From positions 1-64,000 of the forward strand of contig NZ_NKXO01000016.1 in assembly GCF_002843425.1 (NCBI RefSeq): a DNA stretch of 64,000 nt, written 5' to 3'. Of the stretch, positions 14,971 to 24,700 are shown one piece after another. How positions within the stretch are numbered: the first letter of the stretch is position 1; each line of letters opens with the position of its first letter. The notes beneath the pieces are model-generated. The model did no database searches and was not told the origin of the DNA. It worked only from the letters and a program-made list of their open reading frames with translations. Position numbers and translations under genes: made by a program. This stretch comes from Raineya orbicola. Lineage in GTDB: Bacteria > Bacteroidota > Bacteroidia > Cytophagales > Thermonemataceae.

Positions 14971-17379
14971 ATGAGACAACTTTTTTATACAATGTTATTT
15001 TTACCCTTAATGACTTGGGGGCAGACTTTCAATATTTCAGGGAAAATAGCTTTTAGGCAATCTAATGAGCCTATCACTAATGGGATAATAGCTTTGCAGG
15101 GTACAAAATTTCAAAGTCAAGTACAACCCAATGGAAATTTCACCCTGACTGCCATTCCACAAGGAAAATATGTACTAATTGCCTTTGCTGAAAATGCTAA
15201 AACTTACTTTCAGGAAATAGAACTAAACAAAGATTTGTTTCTAAACATTGTTTTAGAAAGTTTTGAAAATGAAATTGAAGCTATCACCGTACAAGCTGAA
15301 AAGGAACGTCTTTTGGGGCTTACCCGCTTGCAAAATGTAGAAAATTTTGGTATTTACGAAAGCAAGAAAAATGAAGTCATTGAAATTGGAAACCTTACAG
15401 CCAACTTTGCCACCAACAATGCCCGACAAATTTTCTCTCGTATCACAGGGCTGAACATTTGGGAAAGCGACCAAGCAGGTTTGCAATTAGGCATCGGAGG
15501 CAGAGGCTTGAACCCTAACCGCACTTCAAATTTCAATGTTCGGCAAAATGGTTATGATATTTCTGCCGATGCCTTGGGCTACCCTGAATCTTATTACACG
15601 CCCCCCGTAGAGGCTCTGGAACGCATAGAAATCGTACGAGGAGCGGCTTCTTTGCAATATGGCACGCAATTTGGCGGAATGTTGAATTTCAAGTTTAAGC
15701 GAGGCAGTGAGAAAAAAATAGAACTCACAAGCCGTCAGTCGGTGGGTTCTTGGGGCTTTTGGAGTGCTTTTAATAGTGCAGGCGGAACAATCGGCAAACT
15801 AAACTATTATGCGTATTACCTCTACAAAACAGGCAAAGGCTACCGACCCAATTCCGCTTTCAATTACCATAACTTTTACACTTCTTTGGAATATGCTTTT
15901 TCCAAAAAATTTTCAGCTACGTGGCAATTTACTAAAATGCAATATTTAGCCCAGCAACCGGGCGGACTTACCGACAAGAATTTTGAAGAAAACCCACGAC
16001 AATCATTGAGAGAAAGGAACTGGTTTTGTGTAGATTGGAACCTGCTTGCTCTACTTTTTACGTACAAACTCAACGATAATAGCCAAATCAATATTCGTAA
16101 TTTTGGCTTGCTTGCTCAAAGGCTTGCTTTGGGTAATTTGGAACGTGCCAACGTGGCTGATTTTGGCAAAGAAAGAACCCTAATTGCAGGAAAATTCCAA
16201 AATTTTGGCTCCGAAATAAGGTTTTTACATCATTACAAAGTTTCCAACCAAAAACATACAATTTTGCTCGGTGCAAGAATCTACCAAGGCAATAGTACCG
16301 CCCAACAAGGTTTCGGCACAAACAGCTCTGATGCTAATTTTACTTTTCTTAATCCTGATGACGTAGAAGATTCTAACTATCGTTTTCCTAATACGAATTA
16401 TTCCTTTTTTGCTGAAAATATCTTTCAAATCAATGATAAATGGAGCATTACCCCGGGTATTCGCTACGAAAATATTCAAACCTTCGCCGAAGGTTACTAC
16501 AAACGTTATGTAAAAGACGGAGCAGGGAATATCATTGTACAAGACAAAATTTCTGAAAATTTAGCACGCAAACGCGGTTTTGTGTTTGCGGGCGTGGGCG
16601 TAAGCTATAAAATGAAGCCCCAAGCCGAAATTTACGCAAACTTTTCTCAAAACTACCGAGCTATCAATTTTACCGATTTACGCATCAATAATCCCAACTT
16701 ACGCATTGATGCCAATATTCAAGATGAAAAAGGCTTCACGGCTGATGTGGGTTTGCGTGGCAAATCGTATGATTTTTTTAATTATGAAATAACTTTGTTT
16801 TATTTGAGCTACAAGGGCAAAATTGGTCAAGTTTTACGTACCGATAGCGTACTTTTTAACGACTACCGCTTTCGCACCAATGTTTCCGATGCTCGTAACA
16901 TAGGCGTGGAGGCTTTCGGCGAAATTTCCTTACTGCCACTTGTAGGCAAAGAAAATTCGGCTTGGAAATGGGCTATTTTTGGAAATTTCGCATTCATTGA
17001 TGCCCGCTACGTACATACGCAAGAAAGCTCTATTCGCAACCGCAAAGTAGAAATGGTACCGCCTATTACTTTGCGAGTGGGTAACACCCTACAATACAAG
17101 AATTTCAGCACTACCCTACAATATGCCTACACCGCCGAACATTTTTCCGATGCTACCAATACCCGCCGAACCGCCTCTGCTATTGAAGGTATTATTCCCG
17201 CTTATAGCGTTGTGGATTTATCTTTCAGCTACACCTGGCGTTTTTTACGTGCCGAGTTTTCAGTGAATAACTTGCTCAATGAAAAGTATTTTACCCGCCG
17301 AGCCGAAGGCTACCCAGGTCCGGGCATTATTCCTGCTGATGGCAGAGGGTTTTATGGCACTTTGCAAGTAAAATGGTAA
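14971..17379 (+). CDS. TonB-dependent outer-membrane receptor (FecA-like, iron locus)
   Basis: The 802-residue receptor has a signal peptide (to about WGQ, residue 18), a carboxypeptidase-like regulatory domain (about 20-95; FNISGKIAFRQSNEPITNG), a plug domain with ARQIFSRITGLNIWE and ALERIEIVRGAASLQYGTQF, and a long barrel ending GFYGTLQVKW with a terminal aromatic residue. This layout fits Bacteroidota siderophore or ferric-citrate-type receptors that occur with imelysin/HTTM/DUF4856 genes. Here the receptor is separated from those genes by the 9.1 kb defence cassette but keeps the same operator palindrome. The substrate is inferred to be an iron complex. Confidence 0.85.
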   Translation: MRQLFYTMLFLPLMTWGQTFNISGKIAFRQSNEPITNGIIALQGTKFQSQVQPNGNFTLTAIPQGKYVLIAFAENAKTYFQEIELNKDLFLNIVLESFENEIEAITVQAEKERLLGLTRLQNVENFGIYESKKNEVIEIGNLTANFATNNARQIFSRITGLNIWESDQAGLQLGIGGRGLNPNRTSNFNVRQNGYDISADALGYPESYYTPPVEALERIEIVRGAASLQYGTQFGGMLNFKFKRGSEKKIELTSRQSVGSWGFWSAFNSAGGTIGKLNYYAYYLYKTGKGYRPNSAFNYHNFYTSLEYAFSKKFSATWQFTKMQYLAQQPGGLTDKNFEENPRQSLRERNWFCVDWNLLALLFTYKLNDNSQINIRNFGLLAQRLALGNLERANVADFGKERTLIAGKFQNFGSEIRFLHHYKVSNQKHTILLGARIYQGNSTAQQGFGTNSSDANFTFLNPDDVEDSNYRFPNTNYSFFAENIFQINDKWSITPGIRYENIQTFAEGYYKRYVKDGAGNIIVQDKISENLARKRGFVFAGVGVSYKMKPQAEIYANFSQNYRAINFTDLRINNPNLRIDANIQDEKGFTADVGLRGKSYDFFNYEITLFYLSYKGKIGQVLRTDSVLFNDYRFRTNVSDARNIGVEAFGEISLLPLVGKENSAWKWAIFGNFAFIDARYVHTQESSIRNRKVEMVPPITLRVGNTLQYKNFSTTLQYAYTAEHFSDATNTRRTASAIEGIIPAYSVVDLSFSYTWRFLRAEFSVNNLLNEKYFTRRAEGYPGPGIIPADGRGFYGTLQVKW

Positions 17380-17409
17380 AATTCACACAAACATAAAATA
17401 AAAATCACA

Positions 17410-17469
17410 AAAAACGCTTGGTGCAGATTGTAGAAAATTTTATTTTTGAAAATTATACCAAGCGTTTTT
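17410..17469 (+). promoter_or_regulatory. SNF2-gene promoter framed by a 13-bp perfect inverted repeat
   Basis: AAAAACGCTTGGT (17410-17422) and ACCAAGCGTTTTT (17457-17469) are perfect inverted arms. Between them lies TATTTTTG (17441-17448), an exact -7 box. The TTG of the left arm (17418-17420) is placed 20 bp before it, like a -33 box. The right arm would contain the transcription start and ends 4 bp before the ATG at 17474. It may be an operator, or the transcript start may be structured. Confidence 0.55.
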
Positions 17470-17473
17470 GGCT

Positions 17474-20404
17474 ATGAAAGTAGTTACTTCACAACCTTTC
17501 CGAGTAGTTTATTCGCTTTTTAATCATCAATTTTTAGGCTATCTGATAGCCCCTTTCGTGGTGCAAATCAATAGCAAAGGTGAATTGACCTTTTCCTATC
17601 AAGCTGTTTCAGCGAAAACCGCCAAAGAGTTTCAAAAAAATACAGACGAAACCGACCTCAAAATTATCAAATACGCCGATGCTATTCAACCTGAATATAT
17701 TGTAAGCAAATTTTACAACAAGCGTATTCACCCCAACGAGTTTTTCTTGAAAGTGTATGACAAAACCAAAGGCGATAGAAACTTGCAAACCCTCGTTGAA
17801 GAGTTCGTAGATAGCCGAATTGGCGAAATTCTCAAACTTATTCAAACGCATCAAAAGCCTTTTTTTGTAATGGGAACAGACGGCAACCCCACTTGGAAAC
17901 CTATTCAAATTGCACCAAACCCTGTTTCTGTGCTATTTCATTTTGTAAGAAATGAAAAAGAAACTCACTACTTCCCTACCTTGCTGTATGAAGGCAAAAA
18001 ACTTACTTTTCAATTCAAAGATGCCCGAATTTTATGCAATCAGCGAGCTTGGTTGCTTTTGGAAAATACTTTGTACCATTTCAAACAAAACATTGATGGC
18101 AACAAACTGCGACCCTTCTTGCAAAAGTGGTACATCAACGTTCCTCGCAATGTAGAGGAAAACTACTTTCAAAAATTCGTTTTGCCTCTTATCGCTTCTT
18201 TTGATGTTTCTGCAAAAGGAAGCGGTTTTGAAATTATTAGCGAAAGTTTTGCTCCACAAGCCATTCTACGCATTGGCTCGGTTTGCAGAGTGGCGGAAAA
18301 CAACCTTTTTGAAGCTGAAAGTGAAACCTTAGAGCAGGAAGTAGATTTTTTATTTGAACTATTTTTCCGTTATGGCTCTTATGTATTTCCCGCCGAAAAC
18401 GACCACAAACCCGCTTTTGTGAATTTAGAGAAGCACAAAGATGGTTATATTTTTCGTAAAATTTTCAAAAACAAGATTTTTGAGCAGAATACTTTTGAGT
18501 TTCTGAAAAATAAAAATTTAGAAATATTCAAAGGAAGGCTATTCTTGCCGATAGAAAAGGCTTTACAATGGCTTGAAAAAAATGCCGAAAACCTTCCTAA
18601 CGAACAGATTGTTTTGGAACAAAACTTTGAAAGTGGTAAAAAATATTTTTTTGGCAAAAGTTTTATTTCCCTGAAAACCACTGAAAAAGCGGATTGGTTA
18701 GATTTGAAAGCCATTATTCGTTTCGGAGAGTACGAAGTTCCTTTCATAAAATTACGCCCTTACATTTTAGGAAACATCAAGGAGTTTCCTCTACCTAACG
18801 GCGAAATTGCTCTTATTCCTGATGAGTGGTTTAGTCGTTATAGTGATGTTTTTTATTTAGCTCAAAATGAAAATAACGAAATCAGATTAGAAAAGTATCA
18901 TTTGCCTATTTTACAAGAAATCGCTCAAAATCAGGAATTTGAGCTAAATATTCAAGAAAAATTGAAAAATCTGCTATCTCAAGAAATACAAGACTACCCT
19001 CTGCCACAAGGTTTGAAAGTTACTTTGAGAAACTATCAGAAAGTAGGTTTTAATTGGCTTTGTATTTTGGCTGAAAACCGATTAGGCGGCTTTTTGGCAG
19101 ATGATATGGGTTTAGGGAAAACCTTACAAACGCTTGCCCTGTTGCAAAGCGAAAAAGAAAAAAAAGCTACTAAACCCTCGCTTGTAATTATGCCTACTTC
19201 TTTGCTGTATAATTGGGAAGTGGAAGCAAAAAAATTTACGCCTTTTTTACAAATAACCACCTACACAGGCTCACAAAGAGAGCAAAAATTACCTTTTTTA
19301 CACAAATTTGACGTAGTTTTCACATCTTACGGCGTGGTAAGAATGGATATTGAAGCACTTGCTAAAATTTCCTTCAATTACGTCATTTTAGACGAATCGC
19401 AGGCTATCAAGAACCCTCAATCTAACATTTCACAAGCTGTAAGCCTGCTGAAAGCCGAAAAAAGACTTTTACTCACAGGCACGCCCGTGGAAAATAGCCT
19501 GCTGGATTTGTGGTCGCAAATGAATTTTGCCAATCCTCATCTGCTCGGCGACCAATCTTTCTTTAAGAAAAACTTTCTCAGACCTATTGAAAAAGAAAAT
19601 GATGCAAAGCGTTTAGAAAAACTACAAAAAATTATCCGACCCTTTATTTTACGCCGCACCAAAGAGCAAGTCGCTACCGAATTACCCCCCAAAATGGAGC
19701 ATATTGCTTTTTGCGAAATGAGTGCCGAACAAGCCAAAATTTACGAGGAAACAAAATCCAGACACCGAAACCAAATTTTAGAACAAATTGAAAAATTTGG
19801 CGTAGCCAAATCGCAATTTATCATTCTGAAAGCTCTTACAGAACTGCGTCAGATTGCCAATCACCCACAACTTGTAAATACTGATTTTCAGGGAATTTCA
19901 GGAAAAATGGAAGATGTTTGCTACAAACTGCAAACGCTTTTAGCAGAAGGTAAAAAAGTCCTGATTTTCAGTCAGTTTGTAAAGCATTTGGCAATTTTTC
20001 GCAGATATTTAGAAGAAAACAATATTCGTTACGCTTATTTAGACGGAGCCACGCTCAATCGGCAGGAGCAAGTCAATGATTTTCAGCAAAATCCCAAAAC
20101 TGCTGTTTTTCTTATCTCGTTGAAAGCGGGTGGTGTAGGGCTAAATCTTACCGCCGCCGAATATGTTTTTCTGCTAGACCCTTGGTGGAATCCTGCCGTA
20201 GAAGCCCAAGCCATTGATAGAGCCTATCGCATTGGGCAAACGAAAAACGTAATCGCCTACAAATTTATCACACACGGAAGCATTGAAGAGAAAATCTTGC
20301 TTTTACAAGAACGAAAAAAAACTTTATCGCAAAATTTAATAAATACAGAAGAAAGCATTTACAAGCACTTTTCAGCCGAAGATATTGACTTTTTGTTAGG
20401 TTAA
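17474..20404 (+). CDS. SNF2-family DEAD/DEAH-box helicase
   Basis: I use the ATG at 17474; a TTG two codons upstream is possible. The 976-residue protein has a variable N-terminal half and a standard SNF2 ATPase in the C-terminal half: DDMGLGKTLQT (motif I), MPTSLLYNWE (Ia), LDESQAIKNP (II, DESQ), LTGTPVENS (III), IFSQFVKHL (IV), SLKAGGVGLNLTAA (V) and DRAYRIGQTK (VI). Bacterial SNF2 proteins of this RapA/HepA-like length remodel nucleic-acid-protein complexes; many sit in defence islands, others are housekeeping. It follows the TonB receptor but has its own promoter within an inverted repeat. Confidence 0.92.
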   Translation: MKVVTSQPFRVVYSLFNHQFLGYLIAPFVVQINSKGELTFSYQAVSAKTAKEFQKNTDETDLKIIKYADAIQPEYIVSKFYNKRIHPNEFFLKVYDKTKGDRNLQTLVEEFVDSRIGEILKLIQTHQKPFFVMGTDGNPTWKPIQIAPNPVSVLFHFVRNEKETHYFPTLLYEGKKLTFQFKDARILCNQRAWLLLENTLYHFKQNIDGNKLRPFLQKWYINVPRNVEENYFQKFVLPLIASFDVSAKGSGFEIISESFAPQAILRIGSVCRVAENNLFEAESETLEQEVDFLFELFFRYGSYVFPAENDHKPAFVNLEKHKDGYIFRKIFKNKIFEQNTFEFLKNKNLEIFKGRLFLPIEKALQWLEKNAENLPNEQIVLEQNFESGKKYFFGKSFISLKTTEKADWLDLKAIIRFGEYEVPFIKLRPYILGNIKEFPLPNGEIALIPDEWFSRYSDVFYLAQNENNEIRLEKYHLPILQEIAQNQEFELNIQEKLKNLLSQEIQDYPLPQGLKVTLRNYQKVGFNWLCILAENRLGGFLADDMGLGKTLQTLALLQSEKEKKATKPSLVIMPTSLLYNWEVEAKKFTPFLQITTYTGSQREQKLPFLHKFDVVFTSYGVVRMDIEALAKISFNYVILDESQAIKNPQSNISQAVSLLKAEKRLLLTGTPVENSLLDLWSQMNFANPHLLGDQSFFKKNFLRPIEKENDAKRLEKLQKIIRPFILRRTKEQVATELPPKMEHIAFCEMSAEQAKIYEETKSRHRNQILEQIEKFGVAKSQFIILKALTELRQIANHPQLVNTDFQGISGKMEDVCYKLQTLLAEGKKVLIFSQFVKHLAIFRRYLEENNIRYAYLDGATLNRQEQVNDFQQNPKTAVFLISLKAGGVGLNLTAAEYVFLLDPWWNPAVEAQAIDRAYRIGQTKNVIAYKFITHGSIEEKILLLQERKKTLSQNLINTEESIYKHFSAEDIDFLLG

Positions 20405-20464
20405 ATCATATTTGAGGGTTGATTTTTCTGACAAAAATCATTTTCTCGTTTCAAAAACAAATAT

Positions 20465-20472
20465 TAACTTTG
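20465..20472 (+). promoter_or_regulatory. -7 box of the trhO promoter
   Basis: TAACTTTG matches TAnnTTTG 50 bp before the trhO start. No convincing -33 TTG is at the right distance. Confidence 0.4.
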
Positions 20473-20521
20473 TGAAAATTTTTACCACTCTGTTTGAAGC
20501 AGAGCTAAACACAAGGTTATT

Positions 20522-21505
20522 ATGGAAAATCAAAATCTTACCCAAGGGCAAGAGTATTGGGTGCTTTTGTACTATTGCTATACCCACATTGCCGACCCCG
20601 AAGCATATCGCGAAGAGCATCATTTGTTTTGCATTGAAAATGGCATTTTAGGGCGTATCATTATTGCCCACGAAGGGCTGAATGGGACGGTTTCTGGCAC
20701 CAAAGAAGCCTGTCAGAAGTATATGGACTATGTCCTTTCTGATGAACGATTCAAAAATACTGATTTTAAGATTGAAAAAGTTCAAGGACACACTTTTACG
20801 AAAATCCACGTAAGAGTGAAACCCGAAATTGTACATTCGGGCTTACGCCACATAGACCCCACCCAAAAAACAGGCATTCATCTTTCACCTGAAGAATTCA
20901 AAAAACTAAAAGACGACCCAGATGTAGTCATTTTAGATGCTCGCTCCAATTATGAACACAAACTTGGGCGTTTCAAAAATGCTATTACTTTGGATATTGA
21001 AAACTTCCGAGAATTTCCCGAAAAGGTAAAAGAGGTTTTTCCTTTACTGCAAGGGAAAAAAATCGTTACGTACTGCACAGGCGGTATTAAATGCGAAAAA
21101 GCAAGTGCCTATCTTTTGGAGCAAGGTTTTGAGAACGTCTATCAGCTACACGGTGGTATTATTAAATATGGTTTAGAGGCGGGCGGAGAAGATTTTGAAG
21201 GTAAATGTTATGTTTTTGATAATCGCATTGCTGTTGAAATCAATAAGATAAATCCCAAAGTAATCTCTCATTGCTACATCTGTGGTACTGAATGTGATAG
21301 AATGATAAATTGTGCCAATCCTCATTGCAACAATCACGTACCTATCTGCGAAAAATGTGGTTGGGAATATGAAGGAGCTTGTTCTACTGAATGTAAAAGC
21401 CACCCCGACAAACGCCCTTATGATGGCACAGGCTACTACCAGAAAAATACCAATGGCTACAACCCTTACAAAGGCTGGAAAAGAAAAAGCACAACAACAA
21501 TCTAA
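20522..21505 (+). CDS. trhO: tRNA uridine-34 5-hydroxylase TrhO (rhodanese family, UPF0176)
   Basis: TrhO uses oxygen to make 5-hydroxyuridine at position 34 of certain tRNAs. The 327-residue protein has the N-terminal UPF0176 domain (GRIIIAHEGLNGTVSG, about 42-57), the rhodanese domain with catalytic loop TYCTGGIKCEK (Cys near 182), and a C-terminal Cys-rich segment with several CxxC pairs (CYICGTECDRM, CANPHCNNHVPICEKCG), probably metal binding. Length and motif order match YceA/TrhO. It is monocistronic, with a terminator after it. Confidence 0.95.
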   Translation: MENQNLTQGQEYWVLLYYCYTHIADPEAYREEHHLFCIENGILGRIIIAHEGLNGTVSGTKEACQKYMDYVLSDERFKNTDFKIEKVQGHTFTKIHVRVKPEIVHSGLRHIDPTQKTGIHLSPEEFKKLKDDPDVVILDARSNYEHKLGRFKNAITLDIENFREFPEKVKEVFPLLQGKKIVTYCTGGIKCEKASAYLLEQGFENVYQLHGGIIKYGLEAGGEDFEGKCYVFDNRIAVEINKINPKVISHCYICGTECDRMINCANPHCNNHVPICEKCGWEYEGACSTECKSHPDKRPYDGTGYYQKNTNGYNPYKGWKRKSTTTI

Positions 21506-21534
21506 TTTCTTACAAAACAATAGGAATAAATTTT

Positions 21535-21567
21535 ACCTGATACTCTCTTAGTATCAGGTTTTTTTAT
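21535..21567 (+). terminator. Rho-independent terminator after trhO
   Basis: ACCTGATACT (21535-21544) pairs with AGTATCAGGT (21550-21559), and a run of T follows directly. Confidence 0.9.
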
Positions 21568-21797
21568 TTTTGTTCAGTATTTTCAATATTTTCAATTTTT
21601 TATTTTTTTTCTATAATTGTAACGTTTCGTCACACCTCTCGTATCGTAACGCGTTGAAAAATTCATCATTCATTATTTTTGGAAAGTTTCATAGCTTTTT
21701 TTAGAGTTTTCGCCGAGTATTTGTAGCATTTCGCCGAAAACACAAAATTGGATTATAGACTCTTTCTTATTTTTACAACATCAAAAACTGCTTTTTT
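21568..21797. other. AT-rich leader region before the T9SS adhesin gene
   Basis: No gene is seen here. The stretch has a short inverted repeat (GTTTTCG at 21706-21712 and CGAAAAC at 21735-21741) with the direct repeat TTTCGCCGA inside. No TAnnTTTG box is evident, so the promoter of the large adhesin gene is not located. Confidence 0.4.
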
Positions 21798-24700
21798 ATG
21801 TTATCAAAAATTACCTACAAAAAGTTGTTTGGTTTTAGGCAAGGTACTGGCTTAACTCCAAACATTTTAGGGTTCGGCACAATATTATTACTATTGTACT
21901 GGCTGAACGTAACAAGTAGCTATGCCCAAGCAGGCAAAGATGGAGCACTAACGGTAACTACTGCCAACACGGTGCTCAACCGTTACACGCGTGTAACTAC
22001 TGATGTTACGGCTGGCTCCAATGTAATCACGGTTGTCAATATCAATGACTTGAACCGAGATGGCATAGGGTATCTACCTGCGGGTTTTGTAACCAATAGC
22101 TCGGTATATGCCAACAATGCACTTTCCCCTGGCGATTTGATAATCATTTATCAAGCCCAAGGGGCAATTATCAACTCCACCAACACCATCAATTACGGAC
22201 AAGTTACGAACTACAATGGAGCAGGTACGTATGAATTTGCCCAAGTAGCCAGTGTTTCGGGAAATAACATCACCTTGGCTTGTAGAACAAAATACAGTTA
22301 TTTTGCGGCACGTTATGTGCAGGTGATACGTGTGCCTCAATACACTACACTTACCGTAAATGCAGGGGCAAGTGTGGTAGCTGTTCCTTGGGGGGCACCC
22401 TCGTTTGGTGGAGCAGACCCTTCTGCTCTTGAACGCCGCAGAGGCGGTTTTATGGTTGTTCATGCTACTAATATTGTAAATAACGGAACTATCCACGCCA
22501 ACGCAGCAGGTTTTAGAGGTGGTACAATAGACCCTAACACATCTCCAACAGGAAATAACTTCTCAATTGCTTTTGTAACTAATAGCTCTAATGAATCTGC
22601 TGAAAAAGGAGAAAGTATAGCTGGCTATAGAGATGATTACGATAATTTGTATAATGGTAGATACGGCAGAGGAGCACCAGCAAATGGCGGAGGCGGCGGT
22701 AATGGACACAACGCCGGTGGAGGTGGGGGTGCCAATGGTGGAAACCCCGCAGGCTGGTTCAGAGGAGCAGGGGTAATGAATAGTTTTGGAACTTGTGGTA
22801 ATCCCGGTGCTTGGGCTTTGGACCCAGATTATATCGCTAACGGAAACGCTCTAACCAACTCACAAGGTGGTGGCAGAGGGGGGTATTCTTTTGGAAGTTC
22901 GAATCAAAATGCTTGTACACTTGGTCCTTCATACCCCGCTAATTTTATTGCACCGGGCATCCCTGCTGCTGATGTGCAAAATACTGCTTGGGGAGGTGAT
23001 AATAGAGATGCTGTCGGAGGACTTGGCGGAAGACCTATTGTATCTGCTAACTTTCAAAATCAAATTTTCTTCGGCGGCGGTGGCGGTGCGGGTGATGGAA
23101 ACAATGGTGCCAACGCAGATGGTGGAGATGGCGGTGGTATTGTATTTTTAATTGCAACAGGAAATATTACGGGAAGCGGTACCATCAGTGCAAATGGTGA
23201 AAATGGATTTAATACCATCAGCGGACACAACGATGCTCCAGGTGGTGGCGGCGGTGGTGGTACTGTAGCTATTCAAGCTACATCAATTGCTAATACGATA
23301 AATATTAGAGCCAATGGCGGAAATGGTGGAAATCAGCTAATCACAAATAATGAGTCTGAAGGTCCTGGTGGTGGCGGAGGAGGAGGAGTAATAGTTATCA
23401 ATGCAACTACCGATGGCTCAACCAAGCAAGTAAATGGTGGACAAAACGGAACAACCACTTCAGCTGCGGTTACAGAATTTACCGCCAACGGTGCTACCAG
23501 TGGTAATAGTGGGACCATTAGCTCTGTATCAGTTTCTTTATTCAGCATAGTTTGTACTTCAAACTTAGGTATCAACAAAGCAATCAGTAATAGCTCGCCT
23601 AATGTAGGTACAAACGTTACTTTTACCCTAACAGCAAGCAATGCAGGTCCAGACCCTGCTACCAATGTTGTAGTAAATGATTTACTACCTGCTGGATATA
23701 CTTTCGTTTCAGCTACCCCTTCGCAGGGTACTTATAATAACGTAACAGGTGTTTGGAATGTAGGAAGTTTGGGCATTGGAGGAAGTGCTACCCTTACTAT
23801 TGTAGCTACGGTCAATGCGAGTGGTCCTTATACAAATACAGCAACGATTTCTACTCCCGACCAAAACGACCCGAACACTTCAAACAATACTTCCTCCGTT
23901 ACACCTACACCTGTACCCCAAACAAACTTGGGCGTAACCAAGACAGCAAGCAATATGACCCCACCTGTGGGTTCTAACATCACCTTCACAATCACGGCAA
24001 ACAATGCTGGTCCAAGCAATGCCACTGGCGTAGTGGTGAATGATGTTCTGCCTTCAGGTTATACCTTCGTATCAGCAACAACTTCACAAGGTACTTACAA
24101 CAACGTTTCAGGGGTTTGGAGCGTTGGTGCATTGGCGAATGGTGCATCTGCTACCCTGACTATTACTGTTACCGTCAACGCAAGCGGTTCTTATGCGAAC
24201 ACCGCAACCATAACTGGCGACCAAGCCGACCCAGTAGCAGGAAATAATAGCTCAACAGCTACACCTACGCCTGTGCCTCAAACGAATTTGGGCGTAACCA
24301 AGACGGCAAGCAATATGACGCCACCTGTGGGTTCTAACATCACCTTCACAATCACGGCAAACAATGCTGGTCCAAGCAATGCCACTGGCGTAGTGGTGAA
24401 TGATGTTCTGCCTTCAGGTTATACCTTTGTATCAGCAACAGCTTCACAAGGTACTTACAACAACGTTTCAGGGGTTTGGAGTATCGGAGCACTGGCGAAT
24501 GGTGCATCAGCTACTCTGACAATTACAGTTACCGTGAACGCAAGCGGTTCTTATACGAACACCGCAACCATATCTGGCGACCAAGCCGACCCAGTAGCAG
24601 GAAATAATAGTTCAACAGCTACACCTACACCTGTAAATGTTGCTCCTGATGCGGTGAATGATAATTACACAATGGCTCAAAATGGAAATTTGAGTAATTC

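Noticed and set aside
22074-22496. 140-codon minus-strand ORF in the adhesin gene
   Set aside because: It is a shadow of the repeat-rich, GC-higher adhesin coding strand, with no start context or family match.
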